Counted from the stretch's first letter, positions 25,631-34,112 are shown. The stretch is 64,000 bases of DNA from Streptococcus vicugnae (GCF_016461705.1 NZ_JAEMHW010000001.1:1-64000); one strand, 5' to 3'. The notes: a model not told the origin generated them from the letters alone. Translations and numbers: made by a program.

Positions 25631-26755
25631 TCATATTGCAACAAATTCTAACTTTTCAAAACTATTTTGTTTCATTTTTTCTGTCACGTGAGTATAAATT
25701 TGAATCGTCGTTTTTTCATCACTATGTCCAACTCGTTCCATAATTTCACGAACATGAAAACCTAATTCCGCCAACAAGCTAACATGAGAATGCCTAAAAA
25801 CATGACTAGTTAGTTTAAAATTATCTGACTTACCAATTTCTTGATTATCAAAGTAGCGTTGAATATATAAATTAAATGTATCCAAAAGGAAAAAATCTCC
25901 TTGACCATCTGTAAAAACCAAATTTTTGTCGCTTTCTATAAAAGTTAATCGTTTTAACTCACACAATAACTCTACTACCCTACTATTAAAATACACTTTT
26001 CGATATGAATGAATTGTCTTAGGTGTTGTAATCTTATAATCTGATTTCTTATTTCCCTTCTGAACGGTGTGTTTTACTGTCAATAGTCTATCCTCAATAT
26101 TAATATCAGACCACATTAACGACTGAGCTTCACCTATACGCAACCCTGTTAAATACAAGAATTCAAACGATATATTAAATATTGGATTTGTTCCATATTC
26201 ATCAAGAACATCTAAATAAAGTCGAATCTGATGTCTTGATAAATAATGTTCTCTCTTTAACTCTACTTCTTCCTGTGTGACTTTATGCTTTGGTAAAACA
26301 ACTCTATCCATTGAATTATCTTCAAGATAACCAACAGTTTTAGCATATCTAAAAAAGGAAAATAAGTAAACCCTAACTAAATTCCGATAGCCATATGACC
26401 AATCTTTAGCTAATAAATATGTTTGCAATGCAGATGATTTAACTTTTGTTGTTTTTTTATTGCCAAAAACTTTTATAAAAACGTTCATTATCTGCGTTTG
26501 AGTTCTTAGTGTACTAGGCTTTATATCACGAATGACTAACCATTGCGCAAACACTTCTTCTACAGTTTCAGCTTGTAATAAATGAACACTATTTTTCTCA
26601 TTAATTTTATCTTCTAAAATCCGTTTTGCTTCTGCCTGCACAGTCCTTGTCTTTGACTTTAAAGTAACAGAAACTTGTAACCACCGCTCCTCTTTTATAT
26701 TCCAATTTTTTTGATAATAGCGATATTTACCATTATCCAATTCTTTATAAAACAT
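25631..26755 (-). CDS. int: Tyrosine-type site-specific integrase
   Basis: 374 residues from ATG 26755 (AGGAGG four bases upstream). Arm-type N-terminal domain (about 1-55, YRYYQKNWNIKEERW), a core-binding SAM-like domain (about 65-160) and the catalytic domain (about 170-365). The catalytic domain has Arg in LYLTGLRIGEAQSLMW, the HVFRHSHVSLLAELG box (H-x-x-R) and the nucleophile Tyr in QIYTHVTEKM. This is the temperate-phage/ICE class of recombinases. The gene reads toward the attachment repeat, as usual. It looks intact. Confidence 0.93.
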   Translation of the reverse strand: MFYKELDNGKYRYYQKNWNIKEERWLQVSVTLKSKTRTVQAEAKRILEDKINEKNSVHLLQAETVEEVFAQWLVIRDIKPSTLRTQTQIMNVFIKVFGNKKTTKVKSSALQTYLLAKDWSYGYRNLVRVYLFSFFRYAKTVGYLEDNSMDRVVLPKHKVTQEEVELKREHYLSRHQIRLYLDVLDEYGTNPIFNISFEFLYLTGLRIGEAQSLMWSDINIEDRLLTVKHTVQKGNKKSDYKITTPKTIHSYRKVYFNSRVVELLCELKRLTFIESDKNLVFTDGQGDFFLLDTFNLYIQRYFDNQEIGKSDNFKLTSHVFRHSHVSLLAELGFHVREIMERVGHSDEKTTIQIYTHVTEKMKQNSFEKLEFVAI

Positions 26756-26810
26756 ATGGCCTCCTATCTTAACAATAGCAAGCATATCTTTAATCAATGC
26801 TTACATTATA

Positions 26811-27040
26811 TCATTTAACTCTTCGTTCTTCACACCAACGTAAATATAGGTAAAAACCTCTAACATTAATCATTGTCATCCGAGTTGATGGACGTAATAT
26901 CACATGTTTAAACTGTTCATTATCAGCAATATTTAAAATATACTTGTTCAATGTTCCAACCTTAAAATAAGGAAAGTACTTTTAATTAACTCCTGCTTAT
27001 TCACCATAGCATCAGGAAAGTTATTAATATTTTTTTCCAT
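26811..27040 (-). pseudogene. Excisionase-like protein with one frameshift
   Basis: ATG 27040 starts MEKNINNFPDAMVNKQELIK. After about 24 codons the frame must change (near 26960) to continue KVGTLNKYILNIADNEQFKH and then INVRGFYLYLRWCEERRVK, stopping 55 bases before the integrase start. A small HTH-like protein ending in an aromatic/W/RR segment, directly upstream of an integrase, is typical of excisionases (DUF771-like). With the single shift the product is cut to about 30 residues, which would lock the island in place. Confidence 0.55.
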
Positions 27041-27063
27041 ATTTTTTACCTCGTTTCTAAACA

Positions 27064-27095
27064 AAAAAACAAGTACTAATAGTTATACTTGTTTT
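27064..27095 (-). terminator. Terminator upstream of the excisionase-like gene
   Basis: ACAAGTA and TACTTGT flank a 10-base loop, followed by T7 on the minus strand. It would insulate int/xis from cargo transcription. Confidence 0.7.
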
Positions 27096-27107
27096 AAACA
27101 CTATAAT

Positions 27108-27122
27108 TTGTCATATAGACAA
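27108..27122. repeat. TTGTC-N5-GACAA site, copy 1
   Basis: TTGTCATATAGACAA, a 5-bp arm inverted repeat, followed by TAAAAACCATTACAACA. See copy 2. Confidence 0.5.
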
Positions 27123-27458
27123 TAAAAACCATTACAACAGATCTAGCCAGTTAACTCAAAAAAATTAACATAAAAAAATGCGCTATTTTCATAGCGCAAA
27201 GCAATTAATGGAAGAATAAAAATTAAAAAGAGATTATTATGTCACTTCTAATAATTTTTACTCCACAACTAAAGATGGTTAGTGTGTATTTTGATACAAA
27301 TCAAAACACAAAAAAAGATTTTTGCCACCTCCAAAGTTATTGTTTTGATATTTAATTAAAAGAATCATTCTTAAAAAATATTGGGGAAGAATAACTTTGG
27401 ATTAATTAAAGTTTACCACAAATATCTTTCTTAAACACACCTTAAATCAATTTAAATA

Positions 27459-27473
27459 TTGTCACATAGACAA
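27459..27473. repeat. TTGTC-N5-GACAA site, copy 2
   Basis: TTGTCACATAGACAA, 14 of 15 bases as in copy 1. It is followed by CATAATTCATTGCAACA, similar to the sequence after copy 1. The two copies are 351 bp apart in the same orientation. Confidence 0.5.
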
Positions 27474-27495
27474 CATAATTCATTGCAACATAAAT

Positions 27496-27523
27496 AATAA
27501 AAGTCATGATTTTTAATCATGGC
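27496..27523 (-). terminator. Terminator after island surface-protein gene
   Basis: CATGATT and AATCATG arms pair, followed on the minus strand by CTTTTATTATTT. Just past the stop at 27531. Confidence 0.75.
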
Positions 27524-27530
27524 TCAATTT

Positions 27531-28394
27531 TTAGTTATCTTTTACTTTTGATAACAACTCTTTCAGTTTATCTTTAAAACCAACACCTACACCAAAAATA
27601 AGAATCAGAATTCCTACAAAAGCTGAAATACTTTCTTTTTGACCTGTTTCAAGGAGAGTAACCATTTCACCATCACTTGTTGTTACCGAAAATGTACCAT
27701 CTTCATTTTCAACAGCACCCAACTCAGTTAAAGCCACTTTTGAACCATCTGACAACATCGCAACACCAGATTGAATATCAAGCAATTGTTGACCGCTTGC
27801 AAGAGTCACAGGATTATCTGTAGTAACATCACGAATAACTTGTCCTGTTACTTGACTTGTTGTTCCGACCTGACTTGCACCAGCCTCTTTTGCTGTTTGA
27901 GCTGAGATATTTGGATTATCTGTTGCTTGTGTTTTATCTGGTGTTAGTGTTGATTGCCCACCATCTGTTGTTGGTACAGTTACTGTACCATCTTCATTTT
28001 GCTTAATTTCAGTTGTTTTATCACCTTCTTGAACAACATCTGTTTTATTATCTTCAGATGAACCTGATTGTGTTTCTGTATTTGTTGTTTCACCAACTTT
28101 ATCCTCACCTACTGTTGATACAGTTTGATTATTTGAACTGTCACTTTGTGTAGTAGAAACATCAATAACAGTTGATGAGCCATCATCAATCGTACCACTT
28201 ACATCATCACCTGCTGTCACTTCTGTTTAACTTCCTGTTGATGAACCAGATCCAGACATTGATGGTGTCACCACAACTTCTATTGAATCATCTAATGTTC
28301 CACTAACATCATCTGTATCCGCAAACGCTACATTAGACATTGTCAATGCCAAACCACATACTGTTAACGCTGATAAAATTTTTGCTTTTTTCAT
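27531..28394 (-). pseudogene. LPxTG-type surface protein with stop codon and altered sorting motif
   Basis: ATG 28394 follows TAGGAGAGATACAA. The signal peptide (MKKAKILSALTVCGLALTMS ending NVAFADT) is followed by a short repeat-like DDVSGTLDDSIEVVV. An in-frame TAA at 28227 comes next, then the same frame continues from DDVSGTIDDGSSTVID through a long S/T/D/E/Q-rich region to a C-terminal sorting signal: LLETG, a hydrophobic stretch (ISAFVGILILIFGVGVGF) and a basic tail (KDKLKELLSKVKDN). LLETG is one base away from LPETG. Two independent lesions imply an inactive gene. The original protein would have been sortase-anchored and about 280 residues long. Confidence 0.7.
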
Positions 28395-28460
28395 TTGTAT
28401 CTCTCCTAACATTTAATATTGAATACTTGTTGGAATACCATGCAGACTTGCTAATTCCAA

Positions 28461-28967
28461 CTATTGAGTTCCTGTTACATAATTTCCAGCAATCGAAAGA
28501 TTATCTGACCCCTCTTTAATTAATTCAACTGTAAATTGATAAACATTTTCGTTATCACTTTCATAAACTTTAACCGTTGATAAATCTAATTGATAACCAG
28601 CTTCAAGCATTGTTACCATTGTTTGTCCCATTGACAGATTTGTTATCGATAATTTATATTGATAACTCATTTGCACGTCAGAATGTTGATTAACTGAATT
28701 TAAATAATCAAAAGCAACTACCAATGACTCTTTAACTTGTTGACTTTCTCCATCAGACAGTGGCTTATCTGCTCTTTCAAGAGTATTTGTCGCTTCTTCA
28801 TTAGCTGACAGATAACTTTCTTCACTAACAGAAGACTGCTTATAATGCTTCAACTGACTAATAACCCTTTTTTCAGCCTGTTGTTTTTGACGTGAACAAG
28901 ACTTAAAAACCGTAAAAGCAATTCCAGCTAAAAATATCAATAAAACAATAATGACTTTTTTCTTCAT
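28461..28967 (-). CDS. Membrane-anchored hypothetical protein of the island
   Basis: 168 residues: N-terminal membrane or uncleaved signal segment (MKKKVIIVLLIFLAGIAFTV), then a helical, K/E/Q-rich region (about 30-90) and a beta-rich C-terminal domain (about 95-165, YQYKLSITNLSMGQTMVTML, YQFTVELIKEG). The Cys in KSCSRQ is not in a proper lipobox. Layout recalls the small extracellular TcpC-like or NTF2-like domains found on Gram-positive mobile elements, but I cannot assign it. It lies between the CHAP remnant and the surface protein, all in one direction. Confidence 0.5.
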   Translation of the reverse strand: MKKKVIIVLLIFLAGIAFTVFKSCSRQKQQAEKRVISQLKHYKQSSVSEESYLSANEEATNTLERADKPLSDGESQQVKESLVVAFDYLNSVNQHSDVQMSYQYKLSITNLSMGQTMVTMLEAGYQLDLSTVKVYESDNENVYQFTVELIKEGSDNLSIAGNYVTGTQ

Positions 28968-29015
28968 TTTTTAAACTCCTATATGAATAGCTTAGAGACT
29001 TTAGTTTGACTATTT

Positions 29016-29715
29016 TTATCCTACTGATGAAGCACTACTTACAATTTTATAGCCTGATTTTGACAAATCATAAAACATCCAACCATTAGCATATTGACTT
29101 TTAGGAACATAGTGATAATTCCACGTATACTGTCCAAAACCACCGTTTTCACCTGATAAATTAGCATAATTTTGTTCAACAACCAAAATATCTCCATTTT
29201 CAGACACATGACTAACTACGCCCGTATATCCAACATCATTTCCCGCAGAAGCTGGTGTTTGACTAAAAACTGCACCTGCTGTTGGTGACGTTGTTGGTTT
29301 ATCTAAAAATTTATTAGCCCAATTTTTAGCAATATCTTGCCAATTTCCTAAAGTCATAGTAGCATGAGAACCATTCTTCTCCCACAAAGCATACATGAGA
29401 CTTGTGGACAAATCTGTACATTGTCCACCTGAATAAGCAATAGCATTCCAGCCAGAACTACTTCGATATTTTAATCCTACACTTTCAGGATTAAGCGCAT
29501 AAGGTTTTAAATCAGCTGGTAAATCATCTTTCTTCCAAGCATTATGAGCACTATAAGAAACACTACCACCATCTTTAGACCAAGAACCAGTTCCACCACC
29601 AGATGATGAGCAACCTTCAAAGCTAACCGTTGATACCTTAAAGTTTGAATCCGAATTGGTTTTATCAGGTTTGACACCAAAAGCTTGACTAAATTTTATT
29701 TCATCGTAATGAAAC
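29016..29715 (-). pseudogene. CHAP-domain peptidoglycan hydrolase, N-terminus missing
   Basis: The frame is open upstream of any plausible ATG. It encodes a Gly/Ser linker (EGCSSSGGGTGSWSKDGG) and a CHAP amidase/endopeptidase domain with the catalytic Cys in AYSGGQCTDLSTS. The His lies in VGYTGVVSHVSENG and the downstream aromatic residues in YTWNYHYVPKSQY. This is the C-terminal half of the two-domain cell-wall hydrolases of conjugative elements (TcpG/Orf14-like); the lysozyme or transglycosylase domain is absent. The upstream end runs into a terminator hairpin at about 29720, so a deletion removed the 5' part. It could still be translated only from an internal start such as TTG. Confidence 0.65.
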
Positions 29716-29720
29716 TCGAC

Positions 29721-29754
29721 AGAAAAAGGCTTAATATTTATTAAGCCTTTTTTC
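29721..29754. terminator. Bidirectional terminator inside the island
   Basis: AAAAGGCTTAA (29724-29734) pairs with TTAAGCCTTTT (29741-29751). It lies at the broken end of the CHAP remnant. Confidence 0.8.
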
Positions 29755-29825
29755 TGTATATTGTGGTTGATGTAAACTAGTATATAGTTCCCAAAATTAA
29801 AATATAACAGAACCGAAGAATACTA

Positions 29826-29864
29826 AAAATAAAATGACTAGAATTTTATCTAGTCATTTTATTT
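29826..29864. terminator. Terminator after island lipoprotein gene
   Basis: AAAATGACTAGA (29831-29842) pairs with TCTAGTCATTTT (29849-29860), with T-rich flanks. It overlaps the stop at 29859. Confidence 0.85.
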
Positions 29865-30257
29865 ATATTTGCCTACTGCTTTATAACCGTTTTTCTTTAA
29901 GGCTTCTTTACAAGCCTTTGAATCCTTTTTGTAATATGAAACCTCTGCTGAACTACCATACATAGAATCTTCAGTTAATGTTAAAACACCATCTTCATAT
30001 GTATAAGGTACCACATAATTTCTACCATTTGCATTAACTACTAATTGTTGCTTATCCTTGTATATCTCAGCAATGGCATAATCAGTTCCATCAACGTCAA
30101 TTGAGCCACTATTATCATTTGTTATTGTGACCCTTAATTCATTAAAATATTCATTAATCAAGTAATACTCACCACTCATATCATTTTTTGATGAACAGGC
30201 AACTAATAGAAATGCTGAAAAAAATAATAGCAATAAACCTAAAACTTTCTTTTTCAT
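29859..30257 (-). CDS. Secreted lipoprotein, unknown function
   Basis: 132 residues from ATG 30257, six to seven bases after GAGGTG. The signal peptide ends in a clear lipobox (LVACSSKND, Cys at about 22), so the protein is lipid-anchored outside the membrane. The rest is a small beta-rich domain (EYYLINEYFNELRVTITNDN, YAIAEIYKDKQQLVV) ending in a short Lys-rich helix. No family recognised. Its upstream 90 bp closely resemble those of the aquaporin gene, so the two may be expressed together. Confidence 0.65.
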   Translation of the reverse strand: MKKKVLGLLLLFFSAFLLVACSSKNDMSGEYYLINEYFNELRVTITNDNSGSIDVDGTDYAIAEIYKDKQQLVVNANGRNYVVPYTYEDGVLTLTEDSMYGSSAEVSYYKKDSKACKEALKKNGYKAVGKYK

Positions 30258-30353
30258 AATCTTCACCTCGTATCTTTAAATACACCATTACTATAACACA
30301 AATTCAACTGATAAAACCCTTTAAAAATCAAAAATATATTGACAATCAGTAAA

Positions 30354-30387
30354 TAACAAAAATACACCTCAAAACTGAAGTGTATTA
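30354..30387 (-). terminator. Terminator after aquaporin gene
   Basis: AATACACCTCA and TGAAGTGTATT arms pair (one mismatch), followed by T5 on the minus strand. Confidence 0.7.
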
Positions 30388-30444
30388 ATTCTATAACTAA
30401 GGTAACTATAAATCTTATCAATTTTTCAGTAGGTACTAAATACT

Positions 30445-31104
30445 TTATTCTTCTGTATCAAGTAAAGTTTTAGCAACAAGTGCTGCTAAAACACCACCTA
30501 CGATTGGTGCTAAAATAAAAATCCAAACTTGACTCAAAGCTTCTCCACCAACCAAAAGTGCTGGTGCTAAACTACGTGCTGGATTAGCAGACATTCCTGT
30601 TACTGGAATACCAACAAAATGAATCAATGTCAATGTTAAACCAATAACTAATCCTGCTAAATTCGAATTTCCTTTTTTATCAGAAGTCACTGTCAAAATA
30701 ACCAAAATAAAAATAAATGTTAAAATTACTTCAACTAGGAATCCTGTAAAAAGACTGTATCCATCAGCAACTACATTTTGTCCTAGTGCTGAATTATTAC
30801 CAGTAATAGTCAACAATGCTAAGCTACCAAATAGCGCTCCGACAACTTGTCCTAAAATATAAATACCAAGATTTTTACCATCAATGCGCTTATTCAAATA
30901 CATTGCAATAGAAACTGCAGGATTCAAATGAGCACCAGAAACTGTACCTATACTGTAAGCTGAAGCTACGATTGTTAAACCAAACGCCAAAGCGATAGCT
31001 GAAAATCCAACAACACTATCTGCTCCACCACCTAAGACAGCTGCTCCTGTCCCCAGAAAAACAAGTACAAACGTACCAATCAATTCTGCAAAGAATTTCT
31101 TCAT
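30445..31104 (-). CDS. Aquaporin of the MIP family
   Basis: 219 residues with six membrane segments and the two pore motifs of the MIP family: SGAHLNPAVS (about 58-67) and TGMSANPARS (about 170-179). The residues around the second motif (GMSANPARSLAPALL) and the short loops fit AqpZ-type water channels rather than the larger glycerol facilitators, whose NPA loops carry extra residues. The ATG follows GAGGTAAAGATT. It is the outermost gene of the island, 345 bases from the right attachment repeat, so it travels as cargo if the boundaries are right. Confidence 0.88.
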   Translation of the reverse strand: MKKFFAELIGTFVLVFLGTGAAVLGGGADSVVGFSAIALAFGLTIVASAYSIGTVSGAHLNPAVSIAMYLNKRIDGKNLGIYILGQVVGALFGSLALLTITGNNSALGQNVVADGYSLFTGFLVEVILTFIFILVILTVTSDKKGNSNLAGLVIGLTLTLIHFVGIPVTGMSANPARSLAPALLVGGEALSQVWIFILAPIVGGVLAALVAKTLLDTEE

Positions 31105-31448
31105 AATCTTTACCTCTTATCTATAAAATTATAATTAACTATAACATAAATTCATTCAATAAAACCGCCTACTTTTCAACAATATCTTGACAATGCGTAA
31201 ACCTCAGACTAAATCTAAACAACTTATAAACTTCAACCCTAAAAACATTGGTTAAATCCAATAAAAAATTTTTTTAATACTTAATTTAGACATACAATAA
31301 AATGCACTAGTAAAACTAATGCACTTTATTCTATACCTAATTGATTAAAAATATGTTGCTTGGTTAATTTTGTGTTAGTTTGCTTACTACAACAATAAAA
31401 AGTAGCTCAAAACTCTTTTAAATTAAACTTTTGTATTTTCACACCACA
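31105..31448. other. Intergenic region between aquaporin and right end of island
   Basis: No gene seen. It contains the aquaporin promoter region with an extended -10 (TGTTATAGT) and a 90-bp stretch resembling that before the lipoprotein. A hairpin (AAAATGCACTAG/CTAATGCACTTT, 31299-31327) would stop transcription leaving the TVP38-type gene. Confidence 0.5.
31292..31328. terminator. Hairpin near the right end of the island
   Basis: AAAATGCACTAG (31299-31310) pairs with CTAATGCACTTT (31316-31327), AT-rich on both sides. Confidence 0.55.
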
Positions 31449-31465
31449 ATACTCATATTATAGCA
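31449..31465. repeat. Attachment site copy at TVP38-type gene end
   Basis: ATACTCATATTATAGCA, identical to 25484-25500. It lies three bases past the stop codon of the gene at 31469-32059. Confidence 0.75.
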
Positions 31466-31468
31466 AAA

Positions 31469-32059
31469 TCACAAGAAACTTCGGATAAAACGACCACCGT
31501 AAATCCAGAAATAGCTAAAAGCAACAATCGAAATTGGTTTACAAATCAAAATAATATAAAGAAATCGTTTGAAAGACATCTTCGATAAACCAGTAATCAT
31601 AACTAAAATATCAGCTGGTGAAATCGGAGAGGCCATATTCAACGCAAAAACTGTTTCGTATGTTGACGAGGCCAGCTTTTGCTCATATTTTGAATAAGTA
31701 TCTTCATCAATAAAGAGCATGATGAATGGTTTTCCGTAGCTACGTGTTAATAAGAATAGAATAATACTCCCAATGACTATTCCAACATAATTTAAAATGA
31801 ATCCTAAAATGGGACCAAATGCCATGAACCCTACAACAGTGGTCACTCCCCCAGGAATAATCGGAATAACAACTTGAATAATTTGTAGAAGAAGAAAAGC
31901 GAAACTTCCAATGATTAAATGACCTTTTAAAGCTCTTGTCAAAGCATGCGGATCATTTAAAATATCCAAATTTTTAAACAGATAGACTAGAAATAGAACT
32001 GTTAAAACAATTGAAAAAATTCCTAAAAATTTTATCAGTTTTTTTAAAGTACCATACAT
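31469..32059 (-). CDS. TVP38/TMEM64 (VTT-domain) membrane protein
   Basis: 196 residues with five or six membrane segments. The VTT-domain signature appears as VIPIIPGGVTTVVGFMAFGP and then FILNYVGIVIGSIILFLL-RSYGKPF. The C-terminal part has the conserved NMASPISPADILVMITGLSK. Proteins of this group and of DedA are integral membrane proteins linked to lipid scrambling or membrane homeostasis. It follows the efflux operon by about 85 bases in the same direction. Downstream the island interrupts its former connection to the rsmJ-like gene. Confidence 0.85.
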   Translation of the reverse strand: MYGTLKKLIKFLGIFSIVLTVLFLVYLFKNLDILNDPHALTRALKGHLIIGSFAFLLLQIIQVVIPIIPGGVTTVVGFMAFGPILGFILNYVGIVIGSIILFLLTRSYGKPFIMLFIDEDTYSKYEQKLASSTYETVFALNMASPISPADILVMITGLSKMSFKRFLYIILICKPISIVAFSYFWIYGGRFIRSFL

Positions 32060-32145
32060 CGTATCACCCTTTATTGTTATTTGTCACTTTAAGTCCATTA
32101 TACAAGTGTCACTCCCATTAAACAAGAATTCTTATAACTTTCTCA

Positions 32146-33378
32146 CTACTCATAACGAAGCGCTTCAATTGGATCCAATTTACTTGCTTTATTAGCTGGT
32201 AAAAGACCAAAGACAATACCAATCAAGGCTGAGAAAATCAGACTCCCTAAAGCGATATTTAATGAAATTGATGGTTTCATGTTTGGAATGCTGCTACCCA
32301 ATAATCCTGTTAAACCTACTGCCAGAGCAAGCCCAATCAAACCACCCAAAATCGTTAGAACCATTGATTCAATCAAGAATTGTGTTAAAATCTTTTGACG
32401 TGTTGCACCTAGAGCTTTTCGTAAACCAATTTCCCGTGTGCGCTCTGTAACAGATACCAACATAATATTCATCACACCAATACCACCAACTAGAAGTGAA
32501 ATACCAGCAATGGCTCCAATAACTGTTGTCATCATGCTATAGGCAGATTTGATTTGAGAAACAATTTTTGACATGTCATAGATTGTAAAGCGACCAGTTC
32601 TCACAGCTGATAAACGCGTCATCATGCGAGCAGCCTCTTTCCCAACTTTTGTTGATGTTTTTACATCGCTTACATGAACAAATGCTGCTTGCACCTCATC
32701 TACATTAAATTCAGCTGCTAATTGAGTATTAGTCATCACGGCATTACCACCAGATTGCATGCCATACTGTTCAGAACCAGCATTTGGATCTTTATACACT
32801 CCGACTACCAAATATGTTTTTGAGCCAATAGAAACGTGCTGATTTAGAGCATTTTCATTGCTACCAAATAATTTAACAGCAAGTTTTGTATCTAGCATGA
32901 CAATTCGTGAAAAACTTGAATAGTCATTGGTTTCAAAACTTCGTCCAGCAAGAACTTTGTATTTTTTAACACTGAAGTAAGTTCTATTAACCCCTGTTAT
33001 ATTAACATTTTTGGATTTTTTCTGATTTCCTTCAACTGTTGAAGTGGTTGAATTTGTTAAATAGTAATTATTGACCCCAGGAAGTTCACTTTTGATTTTT
33101 TGAAGCCATTCTTCCTTAATTGCAGGGCCTTTATCAGCCGTTGTTGGGTCTTCATCATCAAAAATATCAACATCATCAGATTTCTTAGTTGTATAGTAAA
33201 TTTGAACATCTTTACTATCTGATGCAAACATATTAGTGATTTGATTTGTCATTCCTTGACCTAAAGCCATAATAACGACAACTGACGCCACACCAATAAT
33301 AATTCCTAATGTCGTCAAGAAAGAACGCATTTTGTGCCCCATGATTGATCCAAGGGCGAATTTCCAGTTTTCCATCAT
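32146..33378 (-). CDS. MacB-like ABC transporter permease
   Basis: 410 residues: an N-terminal membrane helix (about 12-38, SFLTTLGIIIGVASVVVIMA), a large extracellular MacB periplasmic-core-type domain (about 40-270) and three C-terminal helices of the FtsX domain (MTERTREIGLRKALGATRQK-type motif: TERTREIGLRKALGATR). It works with the adjacent ATPase and adaptor as a Gram-positive MacAB-type exporter for peptides or antimicrobials. It starts 10 bases after the ATPase stop; two ATGs in tandem are possible. Confidence 0.9.
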   Translation of the reverse strand: MMENWKFALGSIMGHKMRSFLTTLGIIIGVASVVVIMALGQGMTNQITNMFASDSKDVQIYYTTKKSDDVDIFDDEDPTTADKGPAIKEEWLQKIKSELPGVNNYYLTNSTTSTVEGNQKKSKNVNITGVNRTYFSVKKYKVLAGRSFETNDYSSFSRIVMLDTKLAVKLFGSNENALNQHVSIGSKTYLVVGVYKDPNAGSEQYGMQSGGNAVMTNTQLAAEFNVDEVQAAFVHVSDVKTSTKVGKEAARMMTRLSAVRTGRFTIYDMSKIVSQIKSAYSMMTTVIGAIAGISLLVGGIGVMNIMLVSVTERTREIGLRKALGATRQKILTQFLIESMVLTILGGLIGLALAVGLTGLLGSSIPNMKPSISLNIALGSLIFSALIGIVFGLLPANKASKLDPIEALRYE

Positions 33379-33387
33379 ATTCCTCCC

Positions 33388-34098
33388 TTAGTCAATTCTG
33401 ACACTTTCTGTTGTATCACGTGTGATTTCACCATCACGAATGACAATTTTTCGTGTCGCAAAATCAGCAATTTCTGGTTCGTGAGTAACCATAACGATTG
33501 TCTTTCCTTCACGATTAAGTTCAGTCAATAACTGCATGATTTGAACACTTGTTTTTGTGTCAAGGGCACCGGTTGGTTCATCCGCAAGAATAATAGACGG
33601 ATCATTCACCAAAGCACGCGCTATTGCAACACGCTGTTTTTGTCCACCTGATAGCTCTGATGGCAAGTGCTTCATTCGTTCACTTAACTCAACTTTTTCT
33701 AAGAATTGCTTTGCTAATTGACGACGTTTTGAGGAGCTTACTCTGGCATAAACTAGAGGAAGTTCAACATTTTGCAAAGCTGTCATTTTTGAAAGGAGGA
33801 AAAATTGTTGGAAAACAAAGCCGATTTCTTCATTTCTGACTTTAGCTAATTCTTTTTCTTTTAAGTCTTCAACTTGTGTTCCATTTAAACTATAATCGCC
33901 CGAAGTTGGTCTATCAAGCAGGCCAATGATATTCATAAGAGTTGATTTACCTGAACCAGAAGGTCCCATAATTGCTACGAATTCTCCCTCATAAACAGTT
34001 AAATCAATTCCCTTTAAAATGTTCAATTCCTGATCACCATTACGGTAGGATTTTATAATATTATTTAATTGAATTAATGGTCTTTTTTCATCTCTCAC
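33388..34098 (-). CDS. ABC transporter ATP-binding protein, MacB/LolD type
   Basis: 236 residues with Walker A ([11 protein letters not shown]), Q-loop ([11 protein letters not shown]), signature ([15 protein letters not shown]), Walker B ([12 protein letters not shown]) and the switch His (VMVTHEPE). Starts at GTG 34098 after AGAGGTGAG. Second gene of the three-gene efflux operon, 15 bases after the adaptor stop. Confidence 0.95.
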   Translation of the reverse strand: MRDEKRPLIQLNNIIKSYRNGDQELNILKGIDLTVYEGEFVAIMGPSGSGKSTLMNIIGLLDRPTSGDYSLNGTQVEDLKEKELAKVRNEEIGFVFQQFFLLSKMTALQNVELPLVYARVSSSKRRQLAKQFLEKVELSERMKHLPSELSGGQKQRVAIARALVNDPSIILADEPTGALDTKTSVQIMQLLTELNREGKTIVMVTHEPEIADFATRKIVIRDGEITRDTTESVRID

Positions 34099-34112
34099 TA
34101 CTCACTCACCTC

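Larger units (their letters stand above)
27041..27530. other. Non-coding control region of the island
   Basis: About 490 bases without a convincing gene. It holds a terminator (27064-27095), two copies of a near-palindrome TTGTC-N5-GACAA (27108-27122 and 27459-27473), a short hairpin GCGCTATTTTCATAGCGC (27181-27198) and AT-rich sequence. A 38-codon + strand frame from 27240 has only a weak ribosome binding site. The region could hold integrase arm sites, operators or an origin; none can be assigned. Confidence 0.5.
25484..31465. mobile_element. 6-kb integrated island with tyrosine integrase
   Basis: Bounded by a perfect 17-bp direct repeat, with a tyrosine recombinase and an excisionase-like gene at one end. 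The cargo has lower coding density than the flanks: a broken LPxTG-type surface protein, a small secreted protein, a CHAP-domain remnant, a lipoprotein and an aquaporin. No replication, capsid or transfer gene is seen, so it is a degenerate or satellite-like island. Deleting the segment with one repeat restores a TVP38-type stop 12-18 nt before the rsmJ-like start, which supports the boundaries. Confidence 0.7.

Noticed and set aside
27240-27356. 38-codon + strand frame in the island control region
   Set aside because: Only a weak AAAGAG site and no recognisable features; codon use gives no support.
25631-31465. Prophage
   Set aside because: Apart from integrase and excisionase-like genes there is no replication, packaging or structural gene, and the size is only 6 kb.
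31469-32059. DedA-family protein
   Set aside because: The VTT-type spacing and the ASPISPADILV motif fit TVP38/TMEM64 better than DedA, though both belong to one superfamily.
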